Source: Pseudomonadota bacterium (GTDB lineage: Bacteria; Pseudomonadota; Alphaproteobacteria; Rhizobiales; Xanthobacteraceae). From it: a DNA stretch of 6,172 nt. Made by a program: the position numbers and the translations under genes. The stretch lies in the NCBI GenBank assembly GCA_023442085.1, contig JAEZMT010000424.1, forward strand, positions 1 through 6,172. The letters are read 5' to 3'. Shown piece by piece: positions 1-6,046 of the stretch. The first letter of the stretch is position 1. Every line of letters starts with the position of its first letter. The notes beneath the pieces are model-generated. The model was not told the origin of the DNA and did not search any database. It saw only the letters and a list, made by a program, of their open reading frames with translations.

Positions 1-502
1 CGTAGGCGGAGGCGCCGGTGACGGCGGTGAGCGTGCGGGTGGAGACGCCGAGCACGATGGCCCGGTCGGGAATGACCAGCGCGGTGTCCACAGCGGCGCC
101 GGAGAGGGTCGCGTCCGCCTCCCGCACTTCGGCCGAGATGGCGCCGCGATGGACGCTCGCCGCCAGAGGCGAGACCCAGGCACCGCCATCGAACACCGCG
201 AGCCGCCGCTCGTCGCGGATGAAGGCGAGGAAGCCCGCCGCCACGGGCAGGAAGTCGAACGCCCCAGCCTCATAGGCCGCGATCATCCCCCCCCGGCCCG
301 CGAAGACGCCCGTGGCGCCGGACGGCACAAACCAGCGCGCACCCTCGGCGGGCGAGGCCGGCGGCACGGTCGCGGTGGCGCTTTCCAGCACCAGTTGCAC
401 GAAGGCGTCGAGGCGGCGGATGGCCTCGTTGTGGGTGACATGCTTCTGCGCCTGCGCCGCCGCGATGTACGGCAGCGCCAGGTTCGCCGATTGCTCGGAC
501 AT
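1..502 (-). CDS. DUF2793 domain protein, candidate GTA fibre/spike component (3' end outside window)
   Basis: This reading frame starts at ATG 502-500 and stays open to the window edge, giving 167 residues of a longer protein. The N-terminus (SANLALPYIAAAQAQKHVTH, residues 5-24, then NEAIRRLDAFVQL) is the hallmark of DUF2793. A middle block follows (ARWFVPSGATGVFAG around 55-69, then AAYEAGAFDFLPVAAG around 75-90), and near residues 150-167 the C-terminal part begins (VLGVSTRTLTAVTGASAY). Members of this family sit beside phage and GTA tail genes in Alphaproteobacteria and are thought to be fibre or spike-like; the exact role is not shown by this sequence. The start is supported by GAGG seven bases upstream. 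It follows gp15 by 29 bp with no terminator between, so co-transcription is likely. An eight-G tract lies at codons 70-72. The family call is firm; the fibre role is inference. Confidence 0.88.
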   Translation of the reverse strand, partial: MSEQSANLALPYIAAAQAQKHVTHNEAIRRLDAFVQLVLESATATVPPASPAEGARWFVPSGATGVFAGRGGMIAAYEAGAFDFLPVAAGFLAFIRDERRLAVFDGGAWVSPLAASVHRGAISAEVREADATLSGAAVDTALVIPDRAIVLGVSTRTLTAVTGASAY

Positions 503-509
503 GGCTGGA

Positions 510-513
510 CCTC
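510..513 (-). promoter_or_regulatory. Ribosome binding site of the DUF2793 gene
   Basis: On the minus strand GAGG is followed by seven bases and then ATG at 502. It lies inside the 29-bp gap after the gp15 stop and fixes the start of the DUF2793 gene. No hairpin with a T-run occurs in the gap, so transcripts from gp15 probably continue through it. Confidence 0.6.
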
Positions 514-531
514 GATGGAAGGAGAAGGGCC

Positions 532-3500
532 TTACGGCCGCACGCTGGCCGTGATCGCCGCGCCCGCGCCGACGCTGGCCGAGAGCTGGGCGATGCGGAC
601 GGTGAGTTCCGCCTGCGGGGCGCCGAAATCGGCGATCTCGTCGGCGGCCGCATAGAGGGCCTCGGGCGACGCCAGGGCGAAGGTGCGGAGCACGGTCTCG
701 CCGTCGAGGATGTCGAGCCGATAGGCCTCGCTCGCCTCGCCCAGCGGCACCTCCACCGCCTCCCATCCGTCCCCAGCGATGCGGGTGCGGCGGATGAAGG
801 AGAGCGCGACGCCCGCCCCCGTCCGCCGCGCCCGCACATGCACCGGCGAGAGCGGCGCGAGCGCCCGGCCGGAGACGGTGGAGGACACCTCCGTCACATC
901 CTCCGCGCCCTGGTCATCCCGCGCCGAGCCGACGCGGTAGATGAAGGAACGCCCCAGCGCCGCGACGCCGCTGGCGACGCTCACCAGCGTGCCGTCGAGG
1001 CGCACGAGGCGGGTGCCCGCCGGCCAGACGTCTGCCCCCGCGCCTTCCGTTCCGGCGAGGCCGCGCAGGAGGCCGGTGAGGCGATAGCTGCCCGCGTCCA
1101 CCAGTTCCGCCTCGGTGAAGGCGACGATCTCCGGCGCGCGGTCATCGGCGAGAAGCACGAGGAGGTTGGCGCCGGCCAGCACCTCGGCCTCGCTGGCCGA
1201 AACGAGGATGGAGGTCTGCAAGCTGACCTCCATCCCATTGTGCCGGTCGAACCGCCAGAGCGGCCCCGGCGCCAGCGGCGCGGTGAGGGTGCCGAAGGTG
1301 GCGGAGGCGGTGACGGGCGCCAGCGTCTCGAAGCTCGCGCCATCGGTGGAACGCCAGATGGCGAGCGTCCCCGGCCAGGGCGAGGCCGCGGCCGCAATCC
1401 ATTGCAGTGGAACGGGTTCCGCCTCCGACAAGGCCGGCAAATCGAGCACGCGCACGGCGGGCGGGCCGGAGGCGCCGGGCAGCGCGATGGCGCCCGCCCC
1501 CTCCTCCGCCAGCGCCACATCGAACACCTCCGGCTCGATGGTGCGGGCGGTGATGGCCAGCGCCTCCGCCGCCTCCACGCGGGTGATCTGCACGAGGCGC
1601 GTGCGGCCATCGAAGGTCAACCGCACGAGGTCGCCGGGCGCGAGCGCGAGACGGGAGGGAGGCAGGGAGAAGGTGAGCGTCTCCCGCCCGGCCCACAGAT
1701 CCTGAAGCCAGACATCGGCGGCGCGCACCATCACGGCATCGGAGGCCACCACCGCGAGATCCGCCTGCGTCACATGCCGGCTCCTGCCGGCGAGGCGGCG
1801 GGAGGAGACGGTGGCGCGACGGTAGTCGCGCAGCGCGTCGACGAAGCCCACCGTCACCTCCAAAGGCAGCTCGGTCTCCTGCGCGCGGGTGACGGCGAGG
1901 AGGGGCGCGCCCTCCACCTGCACCAGATCATCGGTGCCGATCTCCGCCACCTCGCCCTGTCCGCGCGGGCGGAAGACGATGCGGCCCTCCTCTTCCCCCG
2001 CCTCGAAGGCGAAGGCGCGGGCCAGCGGCTCCAGCGCCGCGCGGGCGGTCATGGGCTGCTCCACCACATAGCCCTCGACCGCGCCGGAGAGGTGCGTGCT
2101 GTCCACGTCAGTGATGCCAAAATCGGCGGCGAGCGTCGCCACCAGCGCATCCAGCGGCGCCGAGCCGAGGCGGCCGGTGAGCCAGTGGCCGGTGGCCCAG
2201 TTGGCACCGTCCGCCCATACGTCGGTCGCATAGGGGAACTGGGGATAGGGCCGCGCATCCCAGCTCCACAGGAACAGCGCGTCGGGCTCCACCATGCGGC
2301 CGGGATAGAGGGTGGCGGCGGGGTTGTCGGTGGGGTCCGCATCCGCGCCGAAGGTGGCGAGGATGGCCTCCAGCGTCCGGCGCTGGATGAGGTCGTCCCG
2401 CGCGCCGGAGGAGAAGGGCGGCAGGCGGTTTTCGGCGGATTTCGCATCCGGGAAAGCGCTCGGCCGGTTGGCGCCCTTGTCCACCGCCGGGCATCCCGCC
2501 TCCATCAGGCGGATGGGCTTGGCGCCGGGCACGTAGGCGGTGGGGCTCGCGCTGCGCACGCCCGCAATGCGCTCGTGATGGGCGTTCGCCCACCAGGACC
2601 AGAGATCCTTCTGGCGGTACACCCACGGCTCGCCGAAGGCGCCATCGGTGATGGAGCTGCGCGCCTGAGCGGCTCGGGCGTCGTCGTCGGGATAATACCA
2701 GTCGAAGCCCTCGCCCCGGTGCAGGTTGGCCTTCAGATACGTGCGATCGTGGATGGACTGCGCCAGCGCCGCATCGAGATGGACGGAGCCGTCCCGCCAG
2801 TCGGCGAGCGGAGGGTAGTAATCGATGCCGATGAAGTCCACCGCCGGGGCGCCCCACACGGCATCCAGCGGAAACCGTACGTCGCCGGAGGCGGCCACCT
2901 GAGCGCCATACTCCGTCCAGTCGGCGGCGTAGGAGACGCGCGTCGAAGGCCCCACCACCGCCTTCACCTCGGCGGCCAGCGCGGCCAGCGCGGCGGCGGC
3001 GGGAAAGGCGCCGCTGTCGTCCGTGAGGCGGGAGAGCGCGGCCATTTCCGATCCGATGAGGATCGCCTCTACCCCACCCGCCGCGACGGCGAGATGGGCG
3101 TAGTGCAGCACCATACGGCGCAGGGTCCATTCGTCCGGCCCGTGATAGATCACGCTCGTGCCGACGCGGGTGAAGTCGCCCGCCGCCGCCGTGCCGAACA
3201 GGGCCTGAACCTGCGCGCGGCAAGCGGCGGTTCCATCGACCGTTCCCGTCCGCCCCGGCGCCGGATCGCAGGTGATGCGCCCGCGCCAGGGATGGGGCGG
3301 CTGGGAGGCGGCGCCGGTCCAGGGATCGGGGCGGGTGTTGTCGGCGGGAATGTCCATCATGACGAAGGGGTTGAGCGTCACCTTCAGCCCCGCCTCGGTC
3401 ATGCGCTGGATGGCGCGCACCACGCTGTCGTCGGAGGGCGTGCCGCCATAGGCCGCGCGGCCCTCATATTGCGAGACGGCGGGCGTGGTGAGGCGCGTCT

Positions 3501-4431
3501 GCCCGCCCACGCTCCACAGCGCCGGGGCGGTCGCCTTGTTCACGCGCTCGCACTTCGGCCGCACGGCACATTGGCCGGCGCGCAGGTCGTCGCCGAACCA
3601 GGACACCACCAGCGAGACGCGCTCAAGGTTCGGGCAGGCGCCGAGGAGCTGGTCGAGGGAGGCCTCGAAATCGCTGAAGAAGGAGGTGACATGCCGGTTC
3701 TCCGGCCCGTAGCTCGCCTCGCCATAGACCTGGCGGATGTTGCGCGTGTCGTAGCCGAATTCGGTGGCGCCGGGGATCAGCGTCACCGCCTTCACCTGCT
3801 GCTCCAGCGCGCCGATGGAGCGCTCCACCTCCACGGTGATCTGCGGCAGGCGGTTGCCGTAGTCGGTCAGTTCCAGGTTGCGGAAGGTGAGGTAGGCCAC
3901 GCCGCGATAGGCCGGCGTGCCCGCCGCGCCCTGCTTCGCCTCGATCCAGCTGTCCGCCGCCTCGTCCGCGCCACCGAGATGGGTGGTGATGTGGAGGCGG
4001 CGCGTATCCAGCAGCTTGCCGTCCGCCCAGATGCGGCCGATGCGCGAGACCGGGCCTTCGCAGAGCGCCACGGCGAAATTGGCGTAATAGGTGTAGGTCG
4101 TCGTGCTGGCGGAAAGGCTGCCCCCCTTGCCGCCGACGGATTGCGTCTCCTCTTTTTTCCCCTCCTTCAGCTTCGTCGCCCAGATCACCTGCCCGGCGAG
4201 GCGGGCGCGGCCGTAGATGCGGGGCAGCGGCGCGCCGGCGGTGGAGGCCATCACGTCGAGGTCGGTGAGGCGCGGGCCTTCCGCGTGACGCGAGCGGTTA
4301 CCGCCGAGAAGCGCGCCATCGATGACCGAGCCGCCGAGCGCGCCCAGCGCCCGCCCCGCCACCGCGCCGATGGGACCGAACAGCGCGCCGCCGATAAGGT
4401 CGCCGGCCGCGCCGAGAAGCAGCGTCGCCAT
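532..4431 (-). CDS. orfg15: GTA tail-tip protein (gp15-like) with GTA TIM-barrel and phage tail-protein domains
   Basis: This 1299-residue protein is typical in length and order for GTA gp15, the large tail-tip protein involved in contact with the recipient envelope. Residues 1-43 are hydrophobic and glycine-rich (MATLLLGAAGDLIGGALFGP). Residues about 55-300 form the N-terminal tail-hub-like part (PRIYGRARLAGQVIW, LTDYGNRLPQITVEVE). The GTA TIM-barrel domain lies roughly at 425-740, with markers GSEM at 460-463, YAADWTEYG at 501-509, VDFIGIDYYPP at 531-541, FDWYYPDDDAR at 576-586 and LMEAGCPAVDKGANRP at 642-657. A phage tail-protein domain follows at about 755-960, then a long beta-rich C-terminus. 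I chose ATG 4431 because the family begins at MATLLLG and GGAG lies eight bases upstream. The frame stays open upstream to a GTG at 4707, but that adds 92 low-complexity residues encoded by intergenic repeats. Enzymatic activity of the barrel is not established here. Confidence 0.95.
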   Translation of the reverse strand: MATLLLGAAGDLIGGALFGPIGAVAGRALGALGGSVIDGALLGGNRSRHAEGPRLTDLDVMASTAGAPLPRIYGRARLAGQVIWATKLKEGKKEETQSVGGKGGSLSASTTTYTYYANFAVALCEGPVSRIGRIWADGKLLDTRRLHITTHLGGADEAADSWIEAKQGAAGTPAYRGVAYLTFRNLELTDYGNRLPQITVEVERSIGALEQQVKAVTLIPGATEFGYDTRNIRQVYGEASYGPENRHVTSFFSDFEASLDQLLGACPNLERVSLVVSWFGDDLRAGQCAVRPKCERVNKATAPALWSVGGQTRLTTPAVSQYEGRAAYGGTPSDDSVVRAIQRMTEAGLKVTLNPFVMMDIPADNTRPDPWTGAASQPPHPWRGRITCDPAPGRTGTVDGTAACRAQVQALFGTAAAGDFTRVGTSVIYHGPDEWTLRRMVLHYAHLAVAAGGVEAILIGSEMAALSRLTDDSGAFPAAAALAALAAEVKAVVGPSTRVSYAADWTEYGAQVAASGDVRFPLDAVWGAPAVDFIGIDYYPPLADWRDGSVHLDAALAQSIHDRTYLKANLHRGEGFDWYYPDDDARAAQARSSITDGAFGEPWVYRQKDLWSWWANAHHERIAGVRSASPTAYVPGAKPIRLMEAGCPAVDKGANRPSAFPDAKSAENRLPPFSSGARDDLIQRRTLEAILATFGADADPTDNPAATLYPGRMVEPDALFLWSWDARPYPQFPYATDVWADGANWATGHWLTGRLGSAPLDALVATLAADFGITDVDSTHLSGAVEGYVVEQPMTARAALEPLARAFAFEAGEEEGRIVFRPRGQGEVAEIGTDDLVQVEGAPLLAVTRAQETELPLEVTVGFVDALRDYRRATVSSRRLAGRSRHVTQADLAVVASDAVMVRAADVWLQDLWAGRETLTFSLPPSRLALAPGDLVRLTFDGRTRLVQITRVEAAEALAITARTIEPEVFDVALAEEGAGAIALPGASGPPAVRVLDLPALSEAEPVPLQWIAAAASPWPGTLAIWRSTDGASFETLAPVTASATFGTLTAPLAPGPLWRFDRHNGMEVSLQTSILVSASEAEVLAGANLLVLLADDRAPEIVAFTEAELVDAGSYRLTGLLRGLAGTEGAGADVWPAGTRLVRLDGTLVSVASGVAALGRSFIYRVGSARDDQGAEDVTEVSSTVSGRALAPLSPVHVRARRTGAGVALSFIRRTRIAGDGWEAVEVPLGEASEAYRLDILDGETVLRTFALASPEALYAAADEIADFGAPQAELTVRIAQLSASVGAGAAITASVRP

Positions 4432-4439
4432 GGATGAGG

Positions 4440-4443
4440 CTCC
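4440..4443 (-). promoter_or_regulatory. Ribosome binding site deciding the gp15 start
   Basis: On the minus strand GGAG is followed by eight bases and then ATG at 4431. It favours this start over the in-frame GTG at 4707, which would require translating the repeat region. Confidence 0.65.
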
Positions 4444-4502
4444 GGGATGGGGGGATGGGATGTGCGGGGCGAAAGGGACCGCGCCAGCAACGCCGGAAGG
4501 GC

Positions 4503-4525
4503 CCCTCTCCCCTTGCGGGAGAGGG
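4503..4525. repeat. Short palindromic repeat, CCCTCTCCC / GGGAGAGGG
   Basis: The arms 4503-4511 and 4517-4525 are perfect 9-bp reverse complements with the loop CTTGC. This is a familiar intergenic repeat type in high-GC Proteobacteria. The right arm and its flank (4516-4530, CGGGAGAGGGCCGGG) recur in inverted orientation at 4613-4627. Confidence 0.85.
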
Positions 4526-4612
4526 CCGGGGCGAGGAGTGTGTTGCCGCTTGGGCTGAGGATCGAGACCAGGCGCCGCAGACTCGCCAGAAGGATGCGCC
4601 GCCCCCCTCACT

Positions 4613-4627
4613 CCCGGCCCTCTCCCG
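4613..4627. repeat. Inverted 15-bp copy of the segment at 4516-4530
   Basis: The reverse complement of 4613-4627 reads CGGGAGAGGGCCGGG, identical to 4516-4530. The flanks stay partly similar (GGCGAGGAG against AGTGAGGGG) and then diverge. The two copies can pair over 15 bp, closing an 82-base loop, and compete with the local hairpin at 4503-4525. Confidence 0.8.
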
Positions 4628-4628
4628 C

Positions 4629-4654
4629 CCGAACTCGGCTTTTGCCGAGTTCGG
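4629..4654. repeat. Hairpin A, 11-bp perfect stem with TTTT loop
   Basis: CCGAACTCGGC at 4629-4639 is the exact reverse complement of GCCGAGTTCGG at 4644-4654, with loop TTTT. In the gp14-gp15 transcript it would form a stable stem with loop AAAA. No U-tract follows it, so it is not a typical terminator. It is nearly identical to hairpin B. Confidence 0.9.
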
Positions 4655-4664
4655 TTCGCGGGGG

Positions 4665-4690
4665 TCGAAGTCGGCTGTTGCCGACTTCGA
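4665..4690. repeat. Hairpin B, 11-bp perfect stem with TGTT loop
   Basis: TCGAAGTCGGC at 4665-4675 is the exact reverse complement of GCCGACTTCGA at 4680-4690, with loop TGTT. Compared with hairpin A, the core 10-bp stem differs at one pair only, a C-G replaced by G-C, so pairing is kept. The hairpins are 10 bp apart. Confidence 0.9.
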
Positions 4691-4713
4691 GGGGAGAGGG
4701 GAGTCACATTCCC

Positions 4714-5154
4714 CTACCCCACCCCCGGAAACGCGAAGGCATAGGCCAGCCGCCGCCGCCACCAGGGCGTGAGCGCGGTCTCGCAGACGCTCGCGCCGTC
4801 ATAGGCGTGGATCATGCGCCCGCCCTCGGAGAGGAGCGCCGCGTGCTTCGCCGGAAGATGGTCGCGGAAGCGGAACAGCAGCACGTCGCCGGGCTGCGCC
4901 TCAATGAGCGGGATGGGAACGAGATGGCGCCGCGCGGTATCGGCGAGGGTCTCGCATCGGGACGCCTCGGCCCAGTCGGGCGCATAGGCGGGCAGCGCCT
5001 CCGGCTCCGGGCCCACCACCGCGCGCCAGACGCCGCGCACGAGGCCGAGGCAATCCGCGCCGTGGCCCTTCAGAGAGGCGCGATGAAGGTAGGGCGTGCC
5101 GATCCAGGCGCGAGCCTCGGCGAGGATCGCGGCGCGGTCCAAGGGCCCGCTCAT
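4714..5154 (-). CDS. orfg14: NlpC/P60 family cell-wall peptidase (GTA gp14-like)
   Basis: The 146-residue protein has the NlpC/P60 papain-like layout. The catalytic cysteine is C35 in HGADCLGLVRGVWR (31-44), the catalytic histidine H104 in PAKHAALL (101-108), and H116 in MIHAY (114-118) is a further conserved position. QPGDVLLFRF (87-96) is the usual strand just before the histidine. There is no signal peptide, as expected for a protein carried in the tail. GTA and phage homologues cut peptidoglycan peptide cross-bridges as DNA enters the recipient. The length is normal for the single-domain phage type. The start ATG overlaps the gp13 stop (ATGA), and GGGAG lies nine bases upstream, indicating translational coupling. 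After its TAG comes the unusually long repeat-filled gap. Confidence 0.95.
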   Translation of the reverse strand: MSGPLDRAAILAEARAWIGTPYLHRASLKGHGADCLGLVRGVWRAVVGPEPEALPAYAPDWAEASRCETLADTARRHLVPIPLIEAQPGDVLLFRFRDHLPAKHAALLSEGGRMIHAYDGASVCETALTPWWRRRLAYAFAFPGVG

Positions 5155-6041
5155 TCCCGCAGGCTCCCGTCGTAGCCGCCCTCTCCGGGGATGGCGACGG
5201 AGATGACGAAGTCGTTGCCCGGCATGTGCGGGAAGCCGCGAAAATTGAGTGCGTTTGAGAAGCGGTCGCGACAGGTCGCGAAGCGCTTGTCGCAGCCGGC
5301 GGTGAGGGTGATTTCGTCGCCCACCATGACCTCAAACGGCGGGCGCTGCCACAGGCGCAGCACCACCCCGTCCGCATCCACCAGATGCGCCTTCACCTCG
5401 CTCGCAAACCCTTGGTTGGCGCCGCTCGAGAACACCGCCCGGCCACGCGCGAAGGCCCCGGAAGCGAACCCGTCGAGGCCGGCGACGCGCAGGCGCAGCG
5501 CCCCCTCCACCGCGCTCACGACGGCGGTCGCGCAGTGGGCCGGCGCGGCGAGGTCCACGCCGCAGCGGGCATCGCCGAGATCGGCATCGCAGGTGACGGT
5601 GAGGAGGCGGCCGCGCGTCTGGTTGAAGGCGTCCGCGAGGGCGCGGATCTCAGCCGTGAACACGCCATCCTCGCAGCGCACCTCGCCGATGGTTCCGCTC
5701 CGCAGGAGGAGATGCTGCGCGGGGTCCTGCCAGTTGACGAGCAGGAGGTCCACGCCCGCCCCGTCATAGAGGCCGGCGGCGAGGTCCGCCGCATCGAGCG
5801 CATCGGCGCTGAGCGCGCCGGAGAGTTCCGCGCCGGTGACGGAAAGCCCCTGCGCCTGCGTGCTCTCCGAGCCCGCTATGCCGGAGGCGGCGAGGAAGGT
5901 CACGCCCTCCACGAGGAGGTCGCGATCATGGTCAGTGAAGCCGAGCACGGTGCCGTCGCGGCGGGTCACGCGCCAGGCGCGGCAGAGGGTGGTGACGCCG
6001 CTCGCGAGATGCTCGGCGAGCGCGGGATCGAGAGTGCGCAT
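5151..6041 (-). CDS. orfg13: DUF2163 / phage BR0599-type tail hub protein (GTA gp13-like)
   Basis: The 296-residue protein starts MRTLDPALAEHLASGVTTLC and carries the N-terminal DUF2163 block (GTVLGFTDHDRDLL, 30-43) and the C-terminal BR0599-type block (GCDKRFATCRDRFSNALNF, 249-267, then RGFPHMPGNDFV). Homologues form the hub at the end of the tail tube, between the distal tail protein and the tip protein. C151 and C160 (TCDADLGDARCG) and C250 and C257 (GCDKRFATC) are spaced as in the lambda gpL-like group, which binds an iron-sulfur cluster; cluster binding here is inference. The frame is open upstream to 6149, but that extension overlaps gp12 out of frame and lacks family similarity, so I use the ATG at 6041, five bases after GAGG. 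It overlaps gp14 by four bases. Confidence 0.95.
   Translation of the reverse strand: MRTLDPALAEHLASGVTTLCRAWRVTRRDGTVLGFTDHDRDLLVEGVTFLAASGIAGSESTQAQGLSVTGAELSGALSADALDAADLAAGLYDGAGVDLLLVNWQDPAQHLLLRSGTIGEVRCEDGVFTAEIRALADAFNQTRGRLLTVTCDADLGDARCGVDLAAPAHCATAVVSAVEGALRLRVAGLDGFASGAFARGRAVFSSGANQGFASEVKAHLVDADGVVLRLWQRPPFEVMVGDEITLTAGCDKRFATCRDRFSNALNFRGFPHMPGNDFVISVAIPGEGGYDGSLRE
5164..5168 (-). promoter_or_regulatory. Ribosome binding site of gp14, inside the gp13 coding region
   Basis: On the minus strand GGGAG precedes the gp14 ATG by nine bases, within the last codons of gp13. Together with the ATGA overlap it suggests that ribosomes finishing gp13 re-initiate on gp14. Confidence 0.5.
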
Positions 6042-6046
6042 TTCAG

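Larger units (their letters stand above)
4618..4700. repeat. Composite palindromic element: same 9-bp outer arms enclosing two hairpins
   Basis: The outer arms CCCTCTCCC (4618-4626) and GGGAGAGGG (4692-4700) are the same pair as in the element at 4503-4525. Here the loop is 65 bases (4627-4691) instead of five and contains two hairpins. It therefore looks like a simple palindrome whose loop was expanded, or a mosaic assembled from separate modules. It ends 13 bp after the gp14 stop in transcription order. Confidence 0.8.
4432..4713. other. 282-bp non-coding gap between gp14 and gp15, filled with repeat elements
   Basis: Neighbouring GTA genes here overlap or are separated by 7-29 bp, but gp14 and gp15 are 282 bp apart. 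The gap has no recognisable gene. It holds a short CCCTCTCCC/GGGAGAGGG hairpin (4503-4525), a larger element with the same arms (4618-4700) and two tandem hairpins inside that (4629-4654 and 4665-4690). The stretches 4444-4502 and 4526-4602 show nothing I can name. No T-run follows any hairpin in the direction of transcription, so classical intrinsic termination is not indicated. The repeat style resembles mosaic intergenic elements known from rhizobia (RIME-like); this is analogy, not an identification. Confidence 0.8.

Noticed and set aside
2971..3000. Local GCGGCCAGC repeat
   Set aside because: It encodes the Ala-rich helix around gp15 residues 478-487 and needs no other explanation in high-GC coding DNA.
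4151..4158. A6-G run on the coding strand of gp15 as a ribosomal frameshift site
   Set aside because: The run starts at a codon's first position (AAA AAA GAG), the wrong phase for a -1 X XXY YYZ slippery heptamer, and the protein continues normally in the same frame on both sides.
838..4437. A 1199-codon open frame on the plus strand, antisense to gp15
   Set aside because: Its composition is Arg/Gly/Ala/His-rich with no recognisable domain, and it mirrors gp15 almost exactly. Long antisense frames without stops are expected opposite a high-GC gene with GC-rich third positions.
4629..4690. Intrinsic transcription terminator
   Set aside because: The stems are strong, but neither is followed by a T-run on the minus strand (the next bases are C/G-rich), and the following gene belongs to the same pathway.
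4503..4700. CRISPR array
   Set aside because: There are only two copies of the arms, in palindromic arrangement, without regular spacers of equal length and without cas genes nearby.
4447..5175. A 242-codon plus-strand frame spanning the gap and antisense to gp14
   Set aside because: It covers the repeat region and the complement of gp14, has a low-complexity Arg/Pro-rich composition and no domain; it is a coding shadow.
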